Part shown: positions 6,724 through 13,215 of the stretch, one piece after another
Numbering within the stretch: position 1 is the stretch's first letter
Layout: every line of letters begins with the position of its first letter
Assembly: GCA_016931365.1 (NCBI GenBank)
Contig: JAFGEY010000516.1
Location: 1 to 13,338, forward strand
Source of the DNA: Anaerolineae bacterium
Lineage (GTDB): Bacteria; Chloroflexota; Anaerolineae; JAFGEY01
DNA length: 13,338 nucleotides
Reading direction: 5' to 3'
Position numbers and translations under genes: made by a program
The notes under the pieces: generated by a model
What the model saw: only the letters and a program-made list of their open reading frames with translations
Databases searched by the model: none
What the model was told of the DNA's origin: nothing

Positions 6724-6749
6724 CGCCCCGGCCAGGTGGCCGGAGCGTT
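6718..6749 (-). terminator. Rho-independent terminator of LAL regulator gene
   Basis: AACGCCCCGGCCA (6722-6734) pairs with TGGCCGGAGCGTT (6737-6749) over 13 positions. The single non-Watson-Crick position becomes a G-U pair in the minus-strand RNA. TTTTTCTTG follows on the minus strand. The stem starts 26 bases after the regulator's stop codon and separates it from the hydrolase B promoter. Confidence 0.88.
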
Positions 6750-6775
6750 AGAGAGGACATCGTCGGATCAGGGGG

Positions 6776-9574
6776 CTAGAGCAGCCCCAATTCCTTTGCC
6801 CGCTGCACGGCATCCTCGCGGCTGTGCACGTTCAGCTTGGCATAGATGTTCTTGAGGTGAAAGCGCACCGTGTTGGCCGAGACATAGAGTTCTGCTGCGA
6901 TCTCGACGCTCGACAGAGACGCAGCCAGCAGTCGCAGCACTTGCAGTTCTCGCTCGCTGAACGGCTCCACCAGTTCCTGGCGTCTGGTTGAGGCAACAGG
7001 ATCAAGGCCAAACGCTGCCAGCAGCTGCTGCACATAGTCCACGGCGATGCCTTGGACAAGCGCCTGGCGCAGCATGTGGGCCATGCGTGGGCCGCGATCC
7101 ACAAAGGTACGCACATACCCGCCGGGCTGCGCCGACGCCAACGCCTCCTCCAGCGCAGCTAGCGCCTGATCTGGCTTCTTGAGTTGCTGGTATGCCAGTG
7201 TCATCAGCACCAGTGTCTTGACCATCGCATCTGTTCGCTTCAACGTGCGCGCCCTGTCCAGCAGCGCCGCCAACACGTCCAACGCGTCCCTGGGTTTGTC
7301 CTGCGCCAACCGCAGCTCGACCAGCGCCAAATGCTCTAATTCGTACAGGGCATAGAGTGCACTGCCGTAGCCTCCATCCGGCGTGTCCACCAGCCCGCGG
7401 CGACTGGCCCAATCCTCCGCCGCATCCAGCCCACCCTGCGCAATCCACAAGCGCGTCTGCGCTGCCGCCACGATCCAGTCATCCAGCTCAGTAGCACTGG
7501 TGCTGGCGGCTACCGCTCGTGCCCGTTCGATTGCCTCTTGAGCGGCCTCTCTGTCTCCCTGCGACTGCTTGAGCCGGGCCAGCGCCAGGTAGCCATCCGC
7601 TGCCCAGATGGACAGCGTTTCGCTGTGTGGATCGAGGACTGAAACAAGCAAACGTTCTGCCTCTTCCAGCTCGTCCCATTCCAGGAGCAGCCCGGCGGCG
7701 CCCGCAACGGCCATGTCGCCAATTGGCAGGCGTTGGCCCTGGTGGTCAACAGACAACGTCAGGGCGCGGTCATAGAGCTTTTGGGCTGCCCGGAGCTGCC
7801 CCTGTGCAACGCGCAGCTCGGCCAGGTTGCACAGGGCAATGACTGCGCCCATCACGTTACCGGCTCTTTCTCCGAGATCGGCGGCCATTTCCAGCATCTG
7901 CTCAGCGCGGTCTGGTTCTACACCATTGTACAGATAGGCGATTCCCAGGTTCCCGGCGACAATACCGCGCCAAAAGAGGCTCTGTTCAGGCAAAGACGCC
8001 AGCGCATGCTGGCTGAGTCGCACACTTTGGGTCACGTCGCCCTGCCAGAGCGCCAGCAGCGCGCGCAGGATTGTCGCCCCGTGGGCCGCCGCATCGGCTA
8101 CGCCATACCCGGCCGTTTCCAGGTAGACCTGAACTCTGCCCTGCGGCTCGCCGGTCAGCAGCAAAACACCGGCATAGTAGAGACAAAGCAAGGGACGCTG
8201 GCGCACGACCGCTTGGGGTAGAGCATCAAACCAGGTCTTGAGTGTGACTAACTCGCTGCGCATCAGAATCGCTTCGGCGGCCTGCTCGATCAAGAGCGCC
8301 GCCTGCTCCATGTCCTCACCCTTCAGCGCATGAACGATAGCTTCCTCGATCAAGCCATTCTGCGCGTGCCATCGGCTAGCCCGGCGATGCAACTCCAGGG
8401 CCAGGGCCGGTTCATTGCGCCGCAACCGCTGGCGCAGCAGATCGGCAAACAGGGAGTGATAGCGATACCATTCTTTTTGATAGTCAAGCGGCATGATAAA
8501 GAGGTTGGCGCGTTCGAGCCGTTCCAACATCTCTTGTCCCGGCTGCTCCGCGCTGAATTCTCCTCGTAGCGCATCGCATAAAGAACCGGTCAGACGGTCC
8601 AGGACGGCTGTGCGCATCAAGAAAACCTGAACATCATCAGCTTGACGCTCCACCACTTCTTCCATCAAATAGTCCAAAACATAACGATTGCTGCCTGCAA
8701 AAGCCTGCACAAAGTCGCTTGCCCCCTGCCCGCTCGACGGCACCCCTACTGATTGCAGGGCCAGGGCAGCCATTTGCAATCCTACCACCCATCCCTCGGT
8801 GCGCGCTTCCAGGGCCTGCACATCCTCGGCGGCGAGATGCAGCCCCATCACCTGATTGAGGAACGCGGCGGCTTCGGCGGATGTGAAACGCAGATCGTTC
8901 ATCCTGATCTCACAAAGCTGGTTGCGCGCCCGCAGCCGTGAGAGTGGCAAGGGCGGGTCGGCGCGCGTAATCAGGACCACGTGCATATGGGTGGGCAGAT
9001 GATCAAGCAAGAAAGCCAACTCATCGTGGATGGCCGCCGTTTGGATGGTATGATAGTCGTCCAGTACGATGACCAGGGGAGGCGTGTCCTGGACGCCGAA
9101 GGCAGCGATCTCGTTGATCAATACCGCCAACGCCCGATTCAGCGCAGGAGCCGTAGCCGACGAAGGCTGATCGTCGGCCATCTTGTCCAGGTCAGGCAGA
9201 ACCGCTTGCAGGGCTGCGATTACATATCTCAGGAACCGCACCGGATCATTGTCGCTCTCATCAAGCGCGAGCCAGGCGATCGAGCAATCGCACTGGGAAA
9301 GCCACGATCTGACCAACGTGGTCTTGCCAAAGCCCGCCGGAGCGGAGACAAGTACACATTTGCGCTCCAAGCCCGCACTCAACCGTGCGAGCAAATGAGC
9401 GCGCGATACCAGGTTGGAGCGAACAGGCGGCAAGGAATACTTGGTTCTCAAGAGTGGCAAATCTATCACTTCGCCCTTTCCCGACCGATTGCGCCGGACT
9501 ACCGTTTCAGGGTCCGTCACCGGGAAATCTGGTTCGATCTGCTTTTCCGGTCGTTTCTTTTCTTGACCAGACAT
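6776..9574 (-). CDS. MalT-like LuxR-family transcriptional regulator (LAL, STAND ATPase)
   Basis: This 932-residue protein has the layout of large ATP-binding LuxR regulators. After about 40 variable residues comes the LAL entry motif LLRTKYSLPPVRSNLVSRAHLL. Walker A is SAPAGFGKTTLV (77-88) and Walker B is LVIVLDDYH (167-175). A long helical TPR-like sensor region follows, with many repeated A/L-rich helix pairs. The C-terminal LuxR helix-turn-helix is at about 870-932 (FSERELQVLRLLA...VSANTVRFHLKNIYAKL). In MalT, the model member, an inducer and ATP drive oligomerisation and binding to repeated sites upstream of target promoters. An open frame reaches 9685, but AGGAGG lies six bases before the ATG at 9574, which is the preferred start. 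It is transcribed alone, upstream of and in the same direction as the two hydrolase operons, and is the likely activator of both. The ligand is unknown. Confidence 0.93.
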   Translation of the reverse strand: MSGQEKKRPEKQIEPDFPVTDPETVVRRNRSGKGEVIDLPLLRTKYSLPPVRSNLVSRAHLLARLSAGLERKCVLVSAPAGFGKTTLVRSWLSQCDCSIAWLALDESDNDPVRFLRYVIAALQAVLPDLDKMADDQPSSATAPALNRALAVLINEIAAFGVQDTPPLVIVLDDYHTIQTAAIHDELAFLLDHLPTHMHVVLITRADPPLPLSRLRARNQLCEIRMNDLRFTSAEAAAFLNQVMGLHLAAEDVQALEARTEGWVVGLQMAALALQSVGVPSSGQGASDFVQAFAGSNRYVLDYLMEEVVERQADDVQVFLMRTAVLDRLTGSLCDALRGEFSAEQPGQEMLERLERANLFIMPLDYQKEWYRYHSLFADLLRQRLRRNEPALALELHRRASRWHAQNGLIEEAIVHALKGEDMEQAALLIEQAAEAILMRSELVTLKTWFDALPQAVVRQRPLLCLYYAGVLLLTGEPQGRVQVYLETAGYGVADAAAHGATILRALLALWQGDVTQSVRLSQHALASLPEQSLFWRGIVAGNLGIAYLYNGVEPDRAEQMLEMAADLGERAGNVMGAVIALCNLAELRVAQGQLRAAQKLYDRALTLSVDHQGQRLPIGDMAVAGAAGLLLEWDELEEAERLLVSVLDPHSETLSIWAADGYLALARLKQSQGDREAAQEAIERARAVAASTSATELDDWIVAAAQTRLWIAQGGLDAAEDWASRRGLVDTPDGGYGSALYALYELEHLALVELRLAQDKPRDALDVLAALLDRARTLKRTDAMVKTLVLMTLAYQQLKKPDQALAALEEALASAQPGGYVRTFVDRGPRMAHMLRQALVQGIAVDYVQQLLAAFGLDPVASTRRQELVEPFSERELQVLRLLAASLSSVEIAAELYVSANTVRFHLKNIYAKLNVHSREDAVQRAKELGLL

Positions 9575-9620
9575 ACGATTCCTCCTGGCGCTCACCGGAC
9601 TCAATTTTGGTGGATCGGTC

Positions 9621-9642
9621 ACCTGACCTGTCCCAGTCAGGT
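9621..9642. promoter_or_regulatory. Palindromic operator candidate at LAL regulator promoter
   Basis: ACCTGAC (9621-9627) and GTCAGGT (9636-9642) form a perfect 7-base inverted repeat with an 8-base centre, typical of a dimer binding site. It begins at the edge of the predicted -10 and would cover the transcription start, as a repressor site does. It does not resemble the CTACCCA repeats, so a different protein may bind it. Confidence 0.45.
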
Positions 9643-9670
9643 CTATACGCTCGCATCGTTTGCCGACCAA
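9642..9670 (-). promoter_or_regulatory. Candidate sigma70-type promoter of LAL regulator
   Basis: On the minus strand TTGGTC (9665-9670) and TATAGA (9642-9647) are separated by 17 bases. This gives a leader of about 60 bases before the ATG at 9574. The match to consensus is moderate (three and four of six). The ATG of the longer open frame at 9685 would lie upstream of this promoter, which supports the shorter start. Confidence 0.42.
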
Positions 9671-9768
9671 AAAGTTATAGGCCATCTCGATAGATCGTAC
9701 TATGAGGCAACGCTTTCGTCAAATTCTGCCATAGCATTTGCAATCACCTGTTTTGTGTTGCCATAGAC

Positions 9769-10308
9769 TTGGAGCATGGGTTCAGTATGGAGTATATCGA
9801 CGACGAACTGGTCTACCGCAGCTCCGACTGCACCTGGTGCAACCCGTCCGACCCACTCTACAGCAACATCGCGGCGGCCAAGTACTATGCCAGGGGCATC
9901 GTGCTCCACCTGGGGATGGATGTGAGTGCCGGTGTGGCCGGCAACTCGCACGTGCGCCGGCCCTCTTTTCAGGCCATCCGCACCCTATGCACCGTGATGG
10001 CCGGGGCCAGGCCGGCGAACCTGTTCATCGAGATTCAAAGCCAGGCGTCGAACATCAGGCAGTACGGATTCTCGCTGCCCGGCGGCGACCGGCTGGCGGC
10101 GTTGTGGACCGACGGGGTGGCGGTCGATCAGGACGCGGGGGTCCGCTCCACTGTGACCGTCCACGGCATTGGGGCGTGGCAGGTGACCGGCATCGACATC
10201 CTGAACGGCTTCGAGCAGCCGCTGCGGGCCGGGGTGGAGGGCGGCGACCTGGTCATCCGCGACCTGTTCGTCAAGGACTATCCGATCCTCCTTCGCCTCA
10301 GCGAGTGA
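9769..10308 (+). CDS. Probable 5'-truncated remnant: C-terminal part of a glycosidase-like protein
   Basis: The frame gives 179 residues from a TTG at 9769, or 173 from the ATG at 9787; it is open back to a stop at 9703. The product looks like the end of a much larger enzyme. A TIM-barrel-like segment (YSNIAAAKYYARGIVLHLG, then AIRTLCTVMAGA) is followed by a beta-rich domain (YGFSLPGGDRLAALWTDG, GIDILNGFEQPL, LVIRDLFVKDYPILLRL). From memory this pattern ends long glycoside-hydrolase-like proteins of Chloroflexota, where several hundred residues precede it. No Shine-Dalgarno site stands at a good distance from either start; GGAG is 12 bases before the ATG. The first residues are also sequence-wise unlike a natural N-terminus. 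I infer a gene end left after deletion or recombination next to the regulator's promoter. It could still be expressed. Any enzyme activity is doubtful because the catalytic part is missing. Confidence 0.6.
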   Translation: MEHGFSMEYIDDELVYRSSDCTWCNPSDPLYSNIAAAKYYARGIVLHLGMDVSAGVAGNSHVRRPSFQAIRTLCTVMAGARPANLFIEIQSQASNIRQYGFSLPGGDRLAALWTDGVAVDQDAGVRSTVTVHGIGAWQVTGIDILNGFEQPLRAGVEGGDLVIRDLFVKDYPILLRLSE

Positions 10309-10310
10309 GC

Positions 10311-10328
10311 GCGGAACCGGATTTCCGC
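10311..10328 (+). other. Small hairpin after the glycosidase-like remnant
   Basis: GCGGAA (10311-10316) and TTCCGC (10323-10328) form a 6-base stem with a 6-base loop, two bases after the stop codon. It could be a weak terminator or transcript-end hairpin, but no T-run follows. Confidence 0.35.
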
Positions 10329-10409
10329 CTTCTCGACATCGACGCCTTCTCCCAACCCGCCGGCAAACGATTCGACGTGCGACTTGTGCATCGACCCCTT
10401 GCGTTCTTT

Positions 10410-10438
10410 TTGCCAGAAATGCAAGGCAATGGTACACT
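10410..10438 (+). promoter_or_regulatory. Sigma70-type promoter of the HTH gene
   Basis: TTGCCA (10410-10415) and TACACT (10433-10438) are spaced by exactly 17 bases; four of six positions match consensus in each. They are followed by a leader of about 50 bases and GGAGGAG before the ATG at 10495. This is the best promoter match on the + strand of the window. It probably drives the HTH gene and perhaps the genes after it. Confidence 0.6.
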
Positions 10439-10494
10439 GTTTACATCGCGTGCGCCTCGTCGCACAGCCACAAACCACTGATATGGAGGAGAAA

Positions 10495-10701
10495 ATGAGC
10501 GAGAATCCAACCCCCGAAACGCTGACCGTCGCTGAAGTCGCCGAATACTTGCATCTGCACCCTCTCACCGTGCGTCGTTTACTCAAAGACGGCACCCTTC
10601 CGGCCCGCAAGGTCGGGCGAGAGTGGCAGATCGACCGCGCCGAACTGGAGCGCTGGATCGTCGAACGGACGAGGCAGAATTCCGCGTCGACAGCACAGTG
10701 A
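10495..10701 (+). CDS. Excisionase-family (MerR-like winged helix) DNA-binding protein
   Basis: This 68-residue protein is almost entirely one HTH_17/excisionase-type domain: LTVAEVAEYLHLHPLTVRRLLKDGTLPARKVGREWQIDRAELERWI. The helix-turn-helix spans about residues 10-30, and the 'LPARKVGREWQI' wing is diagnostic. Such proteins are small regulators or recombination directionality factors. No integrase is nearby, so a regulator of the downstream genes or of itself is more likely. The ATG at 10495 follows GGAGGAG by three to four bases; the longer open frame from 10384 would begin upstream of the promoter. It is separated from the nucleotidyltransferase gene by 128 bases, in which I see no clear terminator or promoter. 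Confidence 0.88.
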   Translation: MSENPTPETLTVAEVAEYLHLHPLTVRRLLKDGTLPARKVGREWQIDRAELERWIVERTRQNSASTAQ

Positions 10702-10829
10702 ACCGACTAAAATTCCCCGTCATCTACAACCATAACTTGCATTCGGGCAGCTGCTGGCCGGACGGCGACAGCGCTGACTCGGGCGCATCGTGACCACGTG
10801 CCACACCCACAAGAAAAGAGGAAGCCAGG

Positions 10830-11414
10830 ATGAAACGACGTGACGCCTTGCGCAAGGTTCGAACCATCTGTGAACGCCTGGATCAGTCGGCATATATGCC
10901 GCTCGATCCAGACACGTTCTACATCCGCCCGCTCAAACTGTATCTTTTTGGCAGCGTGTTGACCGACAGGCCGGACCCCCAAGATGTAGACCTGCTCCTG
11001 CTCTACACGAGTGGTCCCAGGACCGAGGAAAAAGCCATGAAGATCGTCGCGGCGCTTGCCTATGGCTTGCCGACGCCTTTCGACAAAGCCAGCACGCACC
11101 TGCGTCGGGGGATGAAGATGGTCCGCCTGCACGAAGCGGAAGATTCGTTGAGGAACTGCTTTATGCTATACCTTTTTCCCAACGGCGAGGGACTGCGCCT
11201 GATCTGGAAGCCGGGCGGGGATTGGCGAGCCGCTCTGGAAGAGATCGAAGCCCATCCCCTGCCCTGGCCCGGCCCGCGTTCGCCGGACGCGCTTGAGCAG
11301 GCCAGGGAAGCATGGCGCGCGCTGTCACCGGAGGAGGCTGATGCCTTTTACGAACGAGTGCTGGTCGCGCTTGAATCACGGGAAGATATCCATAAACCTG
11401 GAGCGCCGGCATAG
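10830..11414 (+). CDS. Nucleotidyltransferase-fold protein
   Basis: This 194-residue protein has the core of the Pol-beta/MNT nucleotidyltransferase fold: LKLYLFGSVLTDRPDPQDVDLLLLY, with Gly41-Ser42 and the metal-binding pair Asp52/Asp54. A third acidic residue is not obvious. The remainder (THLRRGMKMVRLHEAEDSLRNCF, then LRLIWKPGGDWRAALEEI) does not match a substrate domain I know. Its C-terminus is helical and proline-rich. Relatives transfer nucleotides to small molecules, RNA or proteins, for example MNT antitoxins that AMPylate HEPN toxins. No HEPN partner is seen. GAGGAAGCC precedes the ATG. The next gene starts 44 bases after its stop, which suggests an operon with the HNH-like and SagB-like genes. 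The fold call is fairly sure; the role is unknown. Confidence 0.72.
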   Translation: MKRRDALRKVRTICERLDQSAYMPLDPDTFYIRPLKLYLFGSVLTDRPDPQDVDLLLLYTSGPRTEEKAMKIVAALAYGLPTPFDKASTHLRRGMKMVRLHEAEDSLRNCFMLYLFPNGEGLRLIWKPGGDWRAALEEIEAHPLPWPGPRSPDALEQAREAWRALSPEEADAFYERVLVALESREDIHKPGAPA

Positions 11415-11458
11415 CTTCCGCAATGCCATCCGAGGGGCGAAGGAACGAGAACAGGAAA

Positions 11459-12352
11459 ATGGAAGCGACCATTCACATTGGTCACCGGCTTATTTGGAAA
11501 GCGAGTGACACCACGCCGGGCGAGGTCGATGCCGAAGCGGATCGCCTCCGGGCAGCGGGCGATGTCCCGATCGTGCACGTCACTCTGACCGGGAGCGAGC
11601 ATAGAGCAATCAACCAGGCCGTCCGTGAGCGCGACGGCCGCCGGTGCCGCAAGTGCGGCAGCCGCGTGGACGTCCAGATCGCCAACATGATCTACGACGA
11701 GTGGCACAACCCTGACCGTATGGTGCTCCTCTGCCGCCCCTGCCGGCGTGCCCGGCCGCCGACGTTCGGCGATACGCCTGGATTCGGGGGATGGACGCCG
11801 GAGCAGTGCTGGGAATGGGTGCTCAACGGGCAAAGCGGGCTCGACGAGCGAGCCGACCGTTTCCTGTCCGATCCCCAAATCGCCCGGGCCGTCACAGCAT
11901 CGAGCGCCCGGAAAGAAGAATTCAGAGAGATGATCCAGCGTTGGCTCTTGGAAAGCGACTTTGGTCTGCATCCTGAGACAGACTGGAGCCAGCATGGTCT
12001 GTCGCCGTATGCCGAGGCTGCCTTGCGGGAGTTTTTTCATGGCCAGACGGAGCCGATGCCCGATGCGATGGCCGGCTTTATCGCCAGTCTCGACATGAGC
12101 GGATTGTCGTGCAACCAAGGGTTGCCAGCAAGAGCAGCCATCTATCATTGGGTTGACTTGCAGGCCGGCGAGACTATGCGCGAGGCTCTGGGCGCATTGG
12201 ACGTGCTCGTCGCCAGGTCGCCTTCGAAGGAGACGCCGATCTTTTTCGACATCCTGGGCGCACCGAACCAGGAACAGTTCGAGACGGCTAACGAGGAACT
12301 ACAGGAACACTGCCGGAAGCGGGGATACAACCTGGTTCGACTGCCCGGCTGA
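11459..12352 (+). CDS. Degenerate HNH / zinc-knuckle protein of unknown function
   Basis: This is 297 residues from the ATG at 11459 (CAGGAAA directly before). A longer start at 11423 has no ribosome binding site. Residues 55-100 resemble an HNH nuclease: VRERDGRRCRKCGSRVDV, then PDRMVLLCRPCRRARPP, with two CxxC pairs (Cys63/66 and Cys92/95) that can bind zinc. The catalytic His positions are not kept: the 'HH' site reads IAN and the final CH is CR. It is more likely a structural or binding zinc domain than an active nuclease. The 200 residues after it (GGWTPEQCWEWVLNGQSGLDERADRFL..., then IFFDILGAPNQEQFETANEELQEH) are unfamiliar and end in a helical, acidic tail. The upstream neighbour is the nucleotidyltransferase-fold gene, and SagB begins 25 bases after its stop, so one transcript is likely. 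Confidence 0.75.
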   Translation: MEATIHIGHRLIWKASDTTPGEVDAEADRLRAAGDVPIVHVTLTGSEHRAINQAVRERDGRRCRKCGSRVDVQIANMIYDEWHNPDRMVLLCRPCRRARPPTFGDTPGFGGWTPEQCWEWVLNGQSGLDERADRFLSDPQIARAVTASSARKEEFREMIQRWLLESDFGLHPETDWSQHGLSPYAEAALREFFHGQTEPMPDAMAGFIASLDMSGLSCNQGLPARAAIYHWVDLQAGETMREALGALDVLVARSPSKETPIFFDILGAPNQEQFETANEELQEHCRKRGYNLVRLPG

Positions 12353-12377
12353 AAAATGCAACAGGAGAAACAACATA

Positions 12378-13145
12378 ATGGATAAGGAGCAAAATATAGA
12401 GTCAACAGAATCCAATCGCCGATCCCTCAAATCCGACCGCTGGGAGGAATGGAAACAGATCGAGACAGACCAGAGAAAAGGCATCTCACCTCTTCCGCCT
12501 GAGAAGCCTTATTCGGAAGGCGCGACATTGATCGACCTGACCGCCTCCGAAAACCTGGCGCTTGGCGAGATGCCGCTGGTGGAAGCGATCCGCCGTCGCC
12601 GGAGCCGCCGGCAGTTCGCCGGAGAGCCGCTGACCCTGGATGAGTTGGCTTTTCTCTTGTGGGCCACCCAAGGCGTCAGCAAAGTCTTTGCCGAGAACGC
12701 AGCCTCGCTGCGCACCGTCCCTTCCGGCGGCGCACGTCACTCCTTCGAGACCTACCTCATGGTCAACCGGGTTGCAGGACTCGAACCGGGATTGTACCGT
12801 TACCTGCCCCTGGAGCACAAGCTGTGCTTCCTGCGCCAGGACATCGGTCTGGTAGACGAGGTGGACCAGGCGTGCAACGGGCAGTATGTGCGGGACAGCG
12901 CGGTCGTCTTTATCTGGACGGTCATTCCCTATCGCACGGAATGGCGCTACACCTTTCTCGCCCCCAAGATCATCGCCATGTACGCCGGCCACCTCTGCCA
13001 GAACCTCTACCTGGCCAGTGAAGCCATCGGCGCGGGAACGTGCGCCATCGGCGCGTATGACCAGCTCAAGATGGATGCCGTCCTGGGGGTGGACGGCGTG
13101 GACGAGTTCGCCATCTATGCTGCCCCCGTAGGCAAGATCACATAG
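12378..13145 (+). CDS. SagB/ThcOx-type nitroreductase-family FMN dehydrogenase
   Basis: This 255-residue protein shows the family signature RRRSRRQFAGEPLTLDELAFLLWATQGV (73-100), then RTVPSGGARHSFETYL (112-127), GLEPGLYRYLPLEHKL (134-149) and the flavin/dimer region of the C-terminal half (AMYAGHLCQNLYLASEAIGAGTCAIGAY). Members bind FMN and oxidise. The SagB group converts azolines to azoles in thiazole/oxazole peptides, but many stand-alone members act elsewhere. No cyclodehydratase or precursor peptide is visible, so a RiPP role is not supported here. An acidic, charged N-terminal extension of about 45 residues precedes the core. AGGAG lies about ten bases before the ATG at 12378. It follows the HNH-like gene closely and is the third gene of the run. 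Confidence 0.9.
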   Translation: MDKEQNIESTESNRRSLKSDRWEEWKQIETDQRKGISPLPPEKPYSEGATLIDLTASENLALGEMPLVEAIRRRRSRRQFAGEPLTLDELAFLLWATQGVSKVFAENAASLRTVPSGGARHSFETYLMVNRVAGLEPGLYRYLPLEHKLCFLRQDIGLVDEVDQACNGQYVRDSAVVFIWTVIPYRTEWRYTFLAPKIIAMYAGHLCQNLYLASEAIGAGTCAIGAYDQLKMDAVLGVDGVDEFAIYAAPVGKIT

Positions 13146-13215
13146 CTTCGCACGGTGATCGGGAAGACAAGCCTGCGCAGCAGATTATCCATTCATAATT
13201 CTGAAAGGACTTTAC

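Noticed and set aside
3432..6749. The duplicated cassettes as terminal repeats of a transposon
   Set aside because: They are direct rather than inverted, contain promoter and terminator elements, and no transposase or target-site duplication is visible. Duplication of a regulatory region is simpler.
6590..6760. N-terminal extension of hydrolase B to an ATG at 6760
   Set aside because: The extra 57 residues would be encoded by the terminator, the operator repeats and the promoter. AAGGAGG six bases before the ATG at 6589 fixes the start.
9575..9685. N-terminal extension of the LAL regulator to an ATG at 9685
   Set aside because: It would cross the predicted promoter and palindrome, and the extension lacks family similarity. 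AGGAGG sits six bases before the ATG at 9574.
10495..10701. Excisionase-like HTH as evidence of a prophage or integrative element
   Set aside because: No integrase, attachment repeat or tRNA is found in the window, and this HTH type is common in ordinary regulators.
11348..12148. A 266-codon minus-strand frame opposite the HNH-like gene
   Set aside because: The + strand frame has two CxxC pairs and fits the operon spacing. The minus product has no recognisable features.
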